Positions 32,593 to 41,119 of a stretch of 42,270 nt of DNA are shown piece by piece. Each line of letters begins with the position of its first letter. The first letter of the stretch is position 1. The translations under genes and the position numbers were made by a program. Below the pieces are notes generated by a model that was not told the DNA's origin, did no database searches, and saw nothing but the letters and a program-made list of their open reading frames with translations. Source of the DNA: DASXRA01 sp036558905 (lineage in GTDB: Bacteria; Actinomycetota; Actinomycetes; Mycobacteriales; Jatrophihabitantaceae); NCBI GenBank assembly GCA_036558905.1, contig DATBER010000144.1:1-42270 (forward strand). The letters run 5' to 3'.

Positions 32593-33078
32593 GTGACCCA
32601 GCTTGATCCTGAGGCGGACGAGGCGACCCTGTCCGAAGCGCTCTTCGCCGCCATCGGTGTGCTGCGCCGGGAGGCCCGACGAGCCGCCGGCGGGCGACCC
32701 TGGCCGCTCGAGTCCCTGGGCGGGTCCCAGCTCGAGCTGCTGCGCCTGATCCGCCGCCAGCCCGGGGTGTCCGTCGCCGAGGCGGCCACCGAGCTGGGGC
32801 TGGCCGCCAACTCCGTCTCCACCCTGGTCGGCCAGCTCAACGAGGCCGGCCTGATCCGCCGCTCGCCCGACCCGGCCGATCGGCGGGTCGCCCGGCTCAC
32901 GCTCACCGGCACCGCCCGGCGGCACACCGAGGCGTGGCGCGATCGCCGCAGTGCGGTCGCCGAGTCGGCCATCGCGCAGCTGAGCGCCGCCGACCGGGCC
33001 CGGCTGACCGACGCATTGCCGGTGCTCGGCCGGATCACCGACGCGCTGCGGGTCGCGGCGAAACCGCCGAAGGAGTAG
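32593..33078 (+). CDS. MarR family transcriptional regulator
   Basis: A 161-residue winged-helix regulator. The recognition region VAEAATELGLAANSVSTLVGQLNEAGLIRRSPDPADRRVARLTLT is split across helix-turn-helix and wing with the conserved DxRxxxLxLT motif. It starts with GTG and is the first gene of a compact operon with a DrrA-type ATPase (5-bp gap) and its permease. It probably represses the operon and is released by the exported compound. Confidence 0.9.
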   Translation: MTQLDPEADEATLSEALFAAIGVLRREARRAAGGRPWPLESLGGSQLELLRLIRRQPGVSVAEAATELGLAANSVSTLVGQLNEAGLIRRSPDPADRRVARLTLTGTARRHTEAWRDRRSAVAESAIAQLSAADRARLTDALPVLGRITDALRVAAKPPKE

Positions 33079-33083
33079 CCGCA

Positions 33084-33911
33084 GTGAGTGCCGCCACGGT
33101 CACCGCTCCGGCCGTCGCGATCGCCGGCGTCAGCCATCGCTTCGGCGACCACCGGGCCGTCGACCATCTGAACCTGACCGTGCAGCCCGGCGAGACGCTC
33201 GGACTGCTCGGGCCGAACGGCGCCGGCAAGACCACCACGATCCGGTTGCTCAACACGTTGCTGCCCTTGCAGGAAGGCAGCATCCACGTCTTCGGACTCG
33301 ACGTGCGCCGCCAGGCCATGGCCGTGCGCCGGCTGCTCGGCTACGTCCCGCAGCAGCTCTCCGTCGAAGGCACGCTGTCCGGCCGCGAGAACGTGGCCTG
33401 GTTCGCCCGGCTGTTCGACGTCCCGCGGCGGGAACGGGCGAGCCGGGTGGCCGAGGTGCTCGAGATGGTCGACCTGACCGACTCGGCCGACCGGCTGGCC
33501 GCGACCTTCTCCGGCGGCATGGTGCGCCGGCTCGAACTGGCCCAGGCCCTGGTGAACCGGCCGGCCCTGCTCGTGCTCGACGAGCCGACCGTCGGCCTCG
33601 ACCCGGTGGCCCGCGACAGCGTCTGGGAACGCGTGCACCGGATGCAGTCCGACCACGGCATGACGGTCCTGCTCACCACGCACTACATGGAGGAGGCCGA
33701 CACCCTGTGCGACCACGTGGCGCTGATGCACCACGGCCGGTTGCGCGCGCTCGGCCGGCCCGCGGCGCTCAAGGCCGAGCTCGGCCCTGGCGCCACCCTC
33801 GAGGACGTGTTCCGCCGCCACACCGGTAAGCGGCTCGACGAGGACGGAGACGAGAAGGGAGGCCTGCGCAATGTCCGCAACACCCGCCGCACCGCCCGCC
33901 GAATGGGTTGA
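33084..33911 (+). CDS. ABC transporter ATP-binding protein, daunorubicin-resistance (DrrA) type
   Basis: A 275-residue ATPase. Walker A is GPNGAGKTTT (about 44-53), the Q-loop GYVPQQLSVEG, signature FSGGMVRR, Walker B LLVLDEPTVGLD, and the switch His in TTHYMEEAD. The shape is that of DrrA-type drug exporters. The GTG at 33084 has AAGGAG 8 nt upstream, inside the marR stop region. The C-terminus is short, ending near RRMG, and overlaps the permease start by 41 nt. Confidence 0.9.
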   Translation: MSAATVTAPAVAIAGVSHRFGDHRAVDHLNLTVQPGETLGLLGPNGAGKTTTIRLLNTLLPLQEGSIHVFGLDVRRQAMAVRRLLGYVPQQLSVEGTLSGRENVAWFARLFDVPRRERASRVAEVLEMVDLTDSADRLAATFSGGMVRRLELAQALVNRPALLVLDEPTVGLDPVARDSVWERVHRMQSDHGMTVLLTTHYMEEADTLCDHVALMHHGRLRALGRPAALKAELGPGATLEDVFRRHTGKRLDEDGDEKGGLRNVRNTRRTARRMG

Positions 33912-34704
33912 GCCCGCGACCGATCGCGATCCCCGGTTCCTGGCCCGCCAGCTCGCGTCGCGGATCGGCACGTTCTGCCTGGTCGAGTTGCAGAAGCTCC
34001 GCCACGACCGCAGCGAGCTGTTCACCCGCATGATCCAGCCGGTGCTGTGGTTGGTGATCTTCGGCGAGACGTTCAACCGGATCCGCGCCATCCCGACCGG
34101 TTCGGTGCCCTACCTCGACTACCTCGCGCCCGGCATCATCGCCCAGTCGGCGCTGTTCGTCTCGATCTTCTACGGGATCCAGATCATCTGGGAACGCGAC
34201 GCCGGCGTACTGACGAAGCTGCTCGTGACACCCACCCCGCGGGCCGCGCTGGTCGCCGGCAAGGCGTTCGCCGCCGGGATCCGTTCGCTGGCCCAGGCGC
34301 TCGCCGTGATCATCGTCGCCGCGCTGCTCGGCGTCGGCCTCACCGCCAACCCGCTGAAGCTGCTGGGCACGGCCGCACTCGTCGTGCTCGGTGCGGCGTT
34401 CTTCGCCTGCCTGTCGGTCACCATCGCCGGGCTGGTGCTCAAACGCGAGCGGCTGATGGGCATCGGCCAGGCGATCACCATGCCACTGTTCTTCGCGTCC
34501 AACGCCCTGTACCCGGTCAACGTGATGCCGACGTGGCTGCGCATCGTGAGCCACGCCAACCCGCTGACCTACGAGGTCGCCGGACTGCGCGGGCTGCTCA
34601 TCCATCAGCCGACCAACCTGTGGCTCGACTTCGGTGTGCTGCTCGGCACGGCGATCGCCGGGATCTGCGGGGCCGCCTCGCTGCTCGGCCGGCTCGCCCG
34701 CTGA
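33871..34704 (+). CDS. ABC-2 type transporter permease, DrrB-like
   Basis: A 277-residue permease of the ABC2_membrane family with six hydrophobic segments. The conserved WERDAGVLTKLLVTPTPRAALVAGK loop sits after the second helix, and LFFASNALYPVNVMPTWL precedes the last helices. It should form the membrane pore for the DrrA-type ATPase and export a drug-like compound. GGGAGG lies 8 nt before the ATG. Its TGA is back to back with the stop of the convergent sedolisin gene in a TGATCA palindrome. Confidence 0.9.
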   Translation: MSATPAAPPAEWVEPATDRDPRFLARQLASRIGTFCLVELQKLRHDRSELFTRMIQPVLWLVIFGETFNRIRAIPTGSVPYLDYLAPGIIAQSALFVSIFYGIQIIWERDAGVLTKLLVTPTPRAALVAGKAFAAGIRSLAQALAVIIVAALLGVGLTANPLKLLGTAALVVLGAAFFACLSVTIAGLVLKRERLMGIGQAITMPLFFASNALYPVNVMPTWLRIVSHANPLTYEVAGLRGLLIHQPTNLWLDFGVLLGTAIAGICGAASLLGRLAR

Positions 34705-37700
34705 TCAGCCGCACCCGGCGTCCGGCTTGAGGGCGAAGTCGACCTCGGTGGTCTGCCCGGGCCGGACGCGTGACGTGCGCGCCTGCGGCTGCCACCCGTC
34801 GAGCGCCGCAATGAGCGTCATCGGGTTCAGCCGCGAGTCCAGCCAGTACGCGTAGTGCCCGGATGCGTCGGTCAGCAGGCTGATCCCCCCGGCGAACGAG
34901 TCGATCTGGACGGTGACTCCGGCCAGCGGTGTCGGGGCGCCGGCGCAGGACAGGCCGGTGACGATGCCGCTGATCTTGCCCCACTTCTTCGGCGCGGTGA
35001 CGTTCATGGTCAGCCCGATGTCGGGCACCCGGTACGGGGTGTCCTCGCCGATCGTCAGCGTGCCGGACTCGGTGCCGGGCTGGGTGACGTCGACGGCGTC
35101 GGCGGCGAAGGTGACCGTGACGGTGGTCGACGCCCCGGGCGCCAGCACCGTGCTGGCCGGGTCCTCGCTGACCCACGGCAGGTCGCCGGCCCCGCCGCAC
35201 TGGTCCAGGCCGGGCAGCAGTTCGCCGTGCTGCACCGGGGTGAAGTAGCCGTCGGTGCCGCCGATCTTGTAGAAACCGCAGGCGCTGCCGCCGCGGTAGG
35301 TGCTGTAGCCGGAGTTGGGCAGCGGGGTCCACGCGTTGGTCGTCGGGTCGTAGCCGAAGCCCTCGTTGGTCAGCACGTGGCTGTTCTGGGTGATGCCGCC
35401 GGACACGACGAACTGGTCGCCCACCGCGGCGTAGCCCGCGCCCCACAGGTCGATCGGCAGATCGGCCACCTGCGTCCACTTGTTCGTCGCCGGGTCGTAG
35501 GCGTAGGTCAACTGGTACGACGAGGTACCGCCGATGCCGCCGGTGCAGTACAGCTTGCCGGCGACGCCGCCGCACGACTCCCAGCCGACCGGGCGTGGGT
35601 AGGGCGCGATGGTGGTCCACGTGTCGGTGGACGGGTCGTACGCGAACGCGTCGGTCTCGCCGCAGATGTCGGTGCAGCCGCCGACGACGTACATCCTGCC
35701 GTCGACGACGCCGACCCCGGAGCCGGCGTAAGCGGCCGGCACGGCCCGCCCGCTGGTCCAGGTGTCGGTCGCCGGGTCGTACACGTCGGTCTGCGGGATC
35801 GTGCCGCCGGTGAGGTCCCATCCGCCGGTGACGATCAGCTGGCCGTCGATGTAGGCGACGGCCGGCTTCTGCCGGACGCGGGGCATCGACGCGATGGCCG
35901 ACCAGGTCTGGCTGCCCGGGTCGTACCTGTACGCGTTGGCGACGGGGTTGCCCGAGCTGACGATGCCGCCGACGGAGTAGATCACGCCGTCGCCGGCGGC
36001 CGCCGAGTTGTCCATGATCGGGATCGGGTAATTGGCGACCGGTTGCCACTGCGCGGCCGCCTGCGGGACCGTGGTCGGCGCGCGCGCCGCCCCGGCACGC
36101 AGAGGGCTGTACGTACCGGCGACGTTCTGCACGGCCGCGCCCGGGGTGGCGGCCAGTTGCCGGAATCCCCCGTCGTGCTCGGCGAAACTGATCGACGCCG
36201 GGGCGCTGCCGGTGTTCTTGGCGGTGAACTGCTCGGACTTCGAGGTACCGAGCACCTCGGTGCTGGTCAGGCTCGTCGCGCTGATCGTCAGCCGGCCGGC
36301 GGCCAGAGCGAGGTCGGCGCGAGCGGTGTAGTTGGCCGGGACGGCCACCGTGGCGGTGCGCGCCTGATAGAAACGCCCGTCCGTCGCGGTGATCGACTGG
36401 TTGCCGGTCGGCGTGAACAGCCAGTACCGGCCGTCGGCCTGCGACGTACCGCGGCTGGACCCGGCGGCGACGTCCGCCCCGGACAGCGCGTCGCCGGTGT
36501 TCTGATCCGTCACCGTGCCGACAATCAGGCCGCCGGGCTGAGCCGCGCAGGTGCGGGTGCCGACGAAGACGTCGTCGACGGCCCACCAGTAGTCCCACTG
36601 ACCCGTGTAGTGGAACCGGGCCCGCACGTCGGAGTGGCCGGCCGCCTGCGGGATGTCGACCAGCACCACCTTGGGCCCGCGCAGGTTCTCGCCCTCGTGC
36701 CAGACGTTCTGCCAGGTCGTCCCGCCGTCGAGGGAGATGTCGACGTCGGCGGTGGCGCTGTCGCCCAGGTTGTTCAGGTCGGTGTCGAAGCCGAGGGTCG
36801 GCGCGCTGACACTCGACAGGTCGACGGCCGGCGAGACGAGTTCGGTGTCCTTGACCTTCTCGATGCCGGCGTGGTCGCCGTCCATGACCGCGAAGTTGCC
36901 GGAGCCGCCGGTGTGGTTGCCGCGATGGCCCGGGTCGTCGAACGCCCAGACGCCGCCCGAGCCGTTGTCGTCGCGGACCGTCCAGCCCGCGGGCGCCGTG
37001 CTCGCGGCGAACGGCTCGAACAGCCCGCCGTACTCGTACGCGTAGCCGGGAGCGGTGCAGGTCGCTGCGTCGACCGGCAGCGCCACATCGGCGGATGTGT
37101 CGCCGTCGCCGACCGCCACGTCGACCGCGCGTCCCTCGTAGCCGGCGTACACCGGGGTGACGTCGAGCGTCTCGGCGACGCCCTGCGGCACGTCGATGCC
37201 GTAGTGACCGGTGACGGGATCGGTGTAGACGATGCCGCCGGGCATGCCCCGCACGGTGAGCTTCGCGTAGAGCGGCCAGTGGTGGGCCGTCGCGTCGGTA
37301 ACCGTGCCGGAAAGGGTGACCGACGGAAGCGCGGCGAGCGTGAAGTCCTGCGTGGTGGTCGCCTGCGCGGTGACCGAAACATCCGATGCGGTAACGGGAT
37401 TGTGCCCGAACGACGAGGCCACGACAGGGTGCTGGCCCACCGTCAGCGGCAGGTCGTAGTGGCCGTCGGCGTCGGTGACCGCGGTCGTCCCGTCCGCGCT
37501 GACCGAAGCGCCGGCGAGTGGCTGGCCGGACGCGGAATCGGTGACCGTGCCGGCGACGTCACCACGCCGGTCGGGCGCCTCGAACGCGACCACGCCGCGG
37601 GGCGAGCCGAGCCCGGTCGGCGCGTCGTAGCCCGGTCCGGCGGTGCACATGTAACTGCCGTCGCAGAAACCGGTGCTGCCCGAGGTCACGTCGAACAGCG

Positions 37701-38784
37701 CCGACGGGGCCGCATACGGGTACGACTTCGCCGTTCCGGTGGGCGCACCGGCCAGGGCGGAGACGGCGCCGACGATGGCCGCAGCGCCGCCGGTGCCACC
37801 CATGACGGCCCAGCCTCCCGACTGGTAGCTGTTGTAGGCGGCCACGCCGGTGGCCGGGTCCGCGTCGGCCGAGACGTCGGCGGCGGTCGTCTTGGCGCAG
37901 CCGGTGTCGTGCTGGAACGCCGGCTTGGCCTCATAGGCCGAGCAGCCACTGCCCGACTGGGCCCACGCCGTCTCGGTCCAGCCGCGCGCCGTGTTCGGGT
38001 CGCGGCTGAGCGACGTGCCGCCGACAGATGTCACGTACGGCGATACTCCGGGGTACGGCGTGCCGGTGCCGTTGCTGTAGCCGAAGTCGCCGGCCGGCGC
38101 GACGATGGCGACGCCGGGGTGGTCGAAGTACGACTCGTCGAGCGTGGTCTCGTCCGGCTCCTCGTAGCTGGTTCCGCCCAGCACGACAGTGCTCGCACCT
38201 GCGCCGACCGCGGTGTTGACCGCCGCGCCCACGTGCTCGATCAGGGTGTCGTCGGCCTCGACGAGGCGCAGCTGGCACGTGGGACAGATGGCGCTGACGA
38301 CGTCGAGGTCCATCGCGACCTGGCCGGCCCAGTAGCTGTTGGTCTCCGGGTAGGTCGTGCCGCCGCGCTGATCGAGCTTGGCGAAGCAGCCGTTGGCGGT
38401 GGTGCACGCGGGCAACCCGAACTGCTGCCGGTACACGCCCAGGTCGGCCTCGGCGCTCGGGTCGTCGAACGCCGTCACGACCGCGACCGTGGCCGTGGTG
38501 GTCGCGGTCGGCAGCTGATAGGCCGCGCGCAGGTCGGCCGGCCCGTAGCCGGTCGGCGCCTGCTGCGGGGTGACGCCGAGGTGACCCGGAATGTCGGTGC
38601 GCACGGCCGCCGAGCAGGCCGCCTGTCCGGTTCGCGCCGGCGCCGGGCAGAGCGCCCGGACCTGGGCCGAGGTGGCCGCCGGTCCGGCCGGGGCGGCCGG
38701 TGGCCGGGCTCCCGCCGGCCTGGCGACGATCAGCGTGGCGATCACGGCGAGCAGGCCGCACACCAGGGCGAGGACTCGGGACAT
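34705..38784 (-). CDS. Secreted S53-like (sedolisin) pseudoprotease with CarbReg, adhesin-like and Kelch domains
   Basis: A 1359-residue exoprotein. Signal peptide about 1-26 (LALVCGLLAVIATLIV then ARPAGA). Sedolisin-like domain about 60-425, carboxypeptidase-regulatory-like domains about 435-505 and 510-580, a jelly-roll 'choice-of-anchor J'-like domain about 590-770, a third regulatory-like domain about 775-845, a Kelch propeller about 920-1180 (GG...YDPATDTW repeats), an Ig-like domain and a last regulatory-like domain to the end. Catalytic residues are partly lost: ExxxD reads QVAMD (Gln155, Asp159) and GTSxAAP reads GTGGAAA (Gly332). Asp233 is kept. It is therefore probably a binding or scaffold protein. 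The ATG at 38784 has CGGAG 6 nt upstream. Confidence 0.85.
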   Translation of the reverse strand: MSRVLALVCGLLAVIATLIVARPAGARPPAAPAGPAATSAQVRALCPAPARTGQAACSAAVRTDIPGHLGVTPQQAPTGYGPADLRAAYQLPTATTTATVAVVTAFDDPSAEADLGVYRQQFGLPACTTANGCFAKLDQRGGTTYPETNSYWAGQVAMDLDVVSAICPTCQLRLVEADDTLIEHVGAAVNTAVGAGASTVVLGGTSYEEPDETTLDESYFDHPGVAIVAPAGDFGYSNGTGTPYPGVSPYVTSVGGTSLSRDPNTARGWTETAWAQSGSGCSAYEAKPAFQHDTGCAKTTAADVSADADPATGVAAYNSYQSGGWAVMGGTGGAAAIVGAVSALAGAPTGTAKSYPYAAPSALFDVTSGSTGFCDGSYMCTAGPGYDAPTGLGSPRGVVAFEAPDRRGDVAGTVTDSASGQPLAGASVSADGTTAVTDADGHYDLPLTVGQHPVVASSFGHNPVTASDVSVTAQATTTQDFTLAALPSVTLSGTVTDATAHHWPLYAKLTVRGMPGGIVYTDPVTGHYGIDVPQGVAETLDVTPVYAGYEGRAVDVAVGDGDTSADVALPVDAATCTAPGYAYEYGGLFEPFAASTAPAGWTVRDDNGSGGVWAFDDPGHRGNHTGGSGNFAVMDGDHAGIEKVKDTELVSPAVDLSSVSAPTLGFDTDLNNLGDSATADVDISLDGGTTWQNVWHEGENLRGPKVVLVDIPQAAGHSDVRARFHYTGQWDYWWAVDDVFVGTRTCAAQPGGLIVGTVTDQNTGDALSGADVAAGSSRGTSQADGRYWLFTPTGNQSITATDGRFYQARTATVAVPANYTARADLALAAGRLTISATSLTSTEVLGTSKSEQFTAKNTGSAPASISFAEHDGGFRQLAATPGAAVQNVAGTYSPLRAGAARAPTTVPQAAAQWQPVANYPIPIMDNSAAAGDGVIYSVGGIVSSGNPVANAYRYDPGSQTWSAIASMPRVRQKPAVAYIDGQLIVTGGWDLTGGTIPQTDVYDPATDTWTSGRAVPAAYAGSGVGVVDGRMYVVGGCTDICGETDAFAYDPSTDTWTTIAPYPRPVGWESCGGVAGKLYCTGGIGGTSSYQLTYAYDPATNKWTQVADLPIDLWGAGYAAVGDQFVVSGGITQNSHVLTNEGFGYDPTTNAWTPLPNSGYSTYRGGSACGFYKIGGTDGYFTPVQHGELLPGLDQCGGAGDLPWVSEDPASTVLAPGASTTVTVTFAADAVDVTQPGTESGTLTIGEDTPYRVPDIGLTMNVTAPKKWGKISGIVTGLSCAGAPTPLAGVTVQIDSFAGGISLLTDASGHYAYWLDSRLNPMTLIAALDGWQPQARTSRVRPGQTTEVDFALKPDAGCG

Positions 38785-38970
38785 CGGCAACTCCGGGGCA
38801 GGCTCGGGTACATCGGCAGCGTCGAGCCCCGCACGGCCCAAGATCGGTACGCCAACAGCAACCTAACGGGAATGAGCGACCCGGAGAAGGCCGCGAGCTG
38901 TCCGGAACCCGCCACTATCCGACATCAGCCACTCTGCGCCGATCGGGCCGTCGCAGAGCCCCCTCGGCTC

Positions 38971-39026
38971 GGTGATCAACAGCGAATTCTGGTCGCCCCA
39001 GCGACCACTTCTCGCTGTTGATCACC
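38971..39026. repeat. Palindromic repeat, TGATCAACAGC family copy 2
   Basis: Outer arms GGTGATCAACAGCGA (38971-38985) and complement (39012-39026) are perfect, with a second stem TGGTCGC (38990-38996) and GCGACCA (39001-39007) around a CCCA loop. It lies 16 bp past the stop of the leftward lipoprotein gene and shares TGATCAACAGC with the element at 11928-11985. It is a probable terminator and a candidate dispersed repeat. Confidence 0.7.
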
Positions 39027-39042
39027 GGAAGAGAGGAGCGGG

Positions 39043-39699
39043 TCAGAGCTTGGGCGCGATTGCCGTGGCGATCTGCAGCGCGTTGTAGGAGACGTTGGTC
39101 TGCTGGGTGTGCACGACCACCATGACGTTGCCCTTGGCGAACACGCAGGCCCAGTCCTGGTCGCCGTCGTCACCGAAGAACTGCGTCTGGTACACGATCG
39201 CGTCGACGCCGGGGATGATGTGCGGCCGGCCGCTGTAGTTCTGGCCGGCCTGCCCGGTCCGGACCATCGCGTTGTAGGCGTCCCGGGCAGTCGGGAACGT
39301 CTGCGGCTGGATGTCGGCGATCGCCTCGAACGGCGGAGCGTAGAAGTAGAACCGGCAACCCACCGGCTTCAACCCGGTCAGCACGGTGGTGCGGTAGACG
39401 TGGTCGCCCTCCATGTCGGCGACGTTGACGTCCGGGTTCTCGTCCGGCGTGGACGCGACGTAAGGGCAGGCCTTCTCGACCTCGCCGGCCGCGGGGTCGC
39501 TGTTCGGCGACAGCGGCGTCACCGACCGGGCCGGCGGCGGGGTGAACGCACTGGACTTCGCGGGCGTCGGCCGGGGTCGGGTAATCGTGGTGATGATCGT
39601 CGACGTGCTGGGCGTCGGCTCCTCACCGCCTCCGGACGTGCACGCGCCGACGAGCGTCGCGGCCAGCATTACCGGGACGAGCACAGACATCCGACGCAC
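39043..39699 (-). CDS. DUF2020-like putative lipoprotein
   Basis: A 218-residue secreted lipoprotein. The signal peptide ends in a lipobox with LVGAC (Cys20 lipidated), followed by a Thr/Pro-rich linker (about 30-65) and a globular domain. The domain starts with the conserved CPYV and continues with GCRFYFY, ACVFAKGNVMVVVHTQQTN and ALQIATAI, which fits the DUF2020 pattern. Its function is unknown; it is probably anchored on the outer face of the membrane. It starts with GTG; TAGGCT lies 8 nt upstream (39708-39713), near-leaderless. Confidence 0.75.
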   Translation of the reverse strand: MRRMSVLVPVMLAATLVGACTSGGGEEPTPSTSTIITTITRPRPTPAKSSAFTPPPARSVTPLSPNSDPAAGEVEKACPYVASTPDENPDVNVADMEGDHVYRTTVLTGLKPVGCRFYFYAPPFEAIADIQPQTFPTARDAYNAMVRTGQAGQNYSGRPHIIPGVDAIVYQTQFFGDDGDQDWACVFAKGNVMVVVHTQQTNVSYNALQIATAIAPKL

Positions 39700-39795
39700 G
39701 GCGTGCGAGCCTACCGATGGCGGGTGGGAGCCTCATCCGGAGGACTTGACCTTGCCGTCGCGACGGCTTCTGGCGTGACAACGGATTCGCCGGCT

Positions 39796-39822
39796 CGTCA
39801 CATCACGGCGAGCCCCGGTGTC
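39796..39822 (+). promoter_or_regulatory. ECF41-like promoter: CGTCACA-N16-TGTC
   Basis: A -35 CGTCACA (39796-39802) and -10 TGTC (39819-39822) are separated by 16 nt. The ECF41 sigma consensus is TGTCACA with CGTC at this spacing, so there is one mismatch in each element. The start codon of the epimerase is 40 nt downstream. Typical ECF41 targets are carboxymuconolactone decarboxylases, oxidoreductases or epimerases. No ECF41 gene lies in the window. Confidence 0.55.
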
Positions 39823-39862
39823 TTCGGTAGTAGAGCACCTACCGATACGAAAGGACACCGCT

Positions 39863-40798
39863 ATGCGCGTCTTCGTGGCCGGTGCGAGCGGGGCCATCGG
39901 CACCCGGCTCGTCCGCCAGTTGATCGACCAGGGGCACGAGGTCGTCGGCACCTACCACCGTCCGGAGCACGCCGAGCGGGTACACGCCCTACGCGCCCAG
40001 GCCGTCCGGCTCGACCTGCTCGATGCCGCCGCCGTTCGCAAGGCCGTCCGGGAGGCCGGGCCCGACGCCATCGTCCACCAGGCGACCGCGCTGGACGGCG
40101 CCGGCTTCTCCCGCAGCCTCGACCGCAGCTTCGCCCCGACGAACCGACTGCGCCGACAGGGCACCGACGCGTTGCTGGCCGCCGCCGACGACGCCGGCGT
40201 GTCCCGGTTCGTCGCGCAGAGCTTCGCCAGCTTCCGGTATGCGCGCACCGGTGGGTGGGTCAAGACCGAGTCGGATCCGCTCGACGCCGACCCGCCGGCC
40301 GGCGCCCAGGAGACCAACGCCGCGATGCGCTACCTCGACGAGGCGGTCGTCAAGGCCGGGGGCATCGCCCTGCGCTACGGCGGCTTCTACGGCGCCGACA
40401 ACGACGGGATGGTCAAGCCGGTGCGCAAGCGGCAGTTCCCCGTCGTCGGCAACGGCGCCGGCGTGTCCTCGTTCATCCACCTCGACGACGCCGCCGCGGC
40501 GACCGTGCTGGCGCTCGAACACGGCGAGGCCGGCATCTACAACATCGTCGACGACGACCCGGCGCCGATGCGCGACTGGCTGCCGGCGCTGGCCGAGGTG
40601 CTGGGCGCCAAGGCCCCGCGCCGCGCCCCGCGCTGGCTGGCCCGGCTGATCGCCGGTGAGGGCGCGGTGATCATGGGGACCCAGGCCCGCGGCGCGTCCA
40701 ACGCCAAGGCCAGGCGTGAACTGGGTTGGTCGCTGCGTTACCCGAGCTGGCGTCAGGGCTTCCGGGCCACCTACGGCAACCTGGCCGCCATCCGGTAA
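39863..40798 (+). CDS. NAD-dependent epimerase/dehydratase family protein (ECF41-type target)
   Basis: A 311-residue atypical SDR. The nucleotide motif is VAGASGAIGTRLVR (GxxGxxG, about 4-17). There is no clear YxxxK in the usual place, and the middle reads ALRYGGFYGADNDGM, the conserved loop of this subgroup. It ends in a SWRQGF helix. The ATG at 39863 is preferred to 39818 because GAAAGGA lies about 7 nt upstream and the Rossmann strand begins there. Likely an NAD(P)-dependent redox enzyme of unknown substrate. It is probably under ECF41 control and stands alone on the + strand. Confidence 0.85.
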   Translation: MRVFVAGASGAIGTRLVRQLIDQGHEVVGTYHRPEHAERVHALRAQAVRLDLLDAAAVRKAVREAGPDAIVHQATALDGAGFSRSLDRSFAPTNRLRRQGTDALLAAADDAGVSRFVAQSFASFRYARTGGWVKTESDPLDADPPAGAQETNAAMRYLDEAVVKAGGIALRYGGFYGADNDGMVKPVRKRQFPVVGNGAGVSSFIHLDDAAAATVLALEHGEAGIYNIVDDDPAPMRDWLPALAEVLGAKAPRRAPRWLARLIAGEGAVIMGTQARGASNAKARRELGWSLRYPSWRQGFRATYGNLAAIR

Positions 40799-40815
40799 CC
40801 GGTCGCCGCGTCCGA

Positions 40816-41103
40816 TCAGATGTCGACGGTCAGCCGGACCGTCACCGTGTCGCCCAGTTCGAGCTGCTCGGCCGCCCGCACCCGGGTCTTCACCGGCACG
40901 ACGTAGCTGCCGTCCTTGGGGAACAGCGACGTCGTCCAGTCGGTCGTGCCGATGCGGACGCGGACCGGGATCATGCCCCAGCCGTAGGTCACCGACGCGG
41001 CCGCGGCCTCGATCGCCGCGCACTCGGTGTCGGGCACCGTGACGAAGTGCCACGGTGCCGGTCCCTTCCAGAACCAGATCTCACCGCTGAACTGCAGGTC
41101 CAC
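40816..41103 (-). CDS. DUF1905 domain-containing protein
   Basis: A 95-residue single-domain DUF1905 protein. The start MDLQFSGEIWFWKGPAPWHFVTVP and the end DTVTVRLTVDI, with GWGMIPVRVRIGTTDWTTSLFPKDG between, match the family. These are small beta-barrel proteins of unknown function, sometimes fused to YdeI domains. GTG start with TATCGT 7 nt upstream. It follows the tetR gene by 16 bp in the same direction and may also be read from the tetR promoter. Confidence 0.88.
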   Translation of the reverse strand: MDLQFSGEIWFWKGPAPWHFVTVPDTECAAIEAAAASVTYGWGMIPVRVRIGTTDWTTSLFPKDGSYVVPVKTRVRAAEQLELGDTVTVRLTVDI

Positions 41104-41110
41104 GCGGCCA

Positions 41111-41116
41111 ACGATA
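41111..41116 (-). promoter_or_regulatory. Putative -10 box (TATCGT), DUF1905 gene
   Basis: TATCGT ends 7 nt before the GTG at 41103 on the reverse strand, in the 16-bp gap after tetR. No ribosome-binding site. Confidence 0.45.
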
Positions 41117-41119
41117 GGG

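Noticed and set aside
34855..39021. A 1388-residue open frame on the forward strand
   Set aside because: It mirrors the sedolisin-Kelch gene and shows only low-complexity Val/Gly/Arg/Asp sequence. It is a shadow frame.
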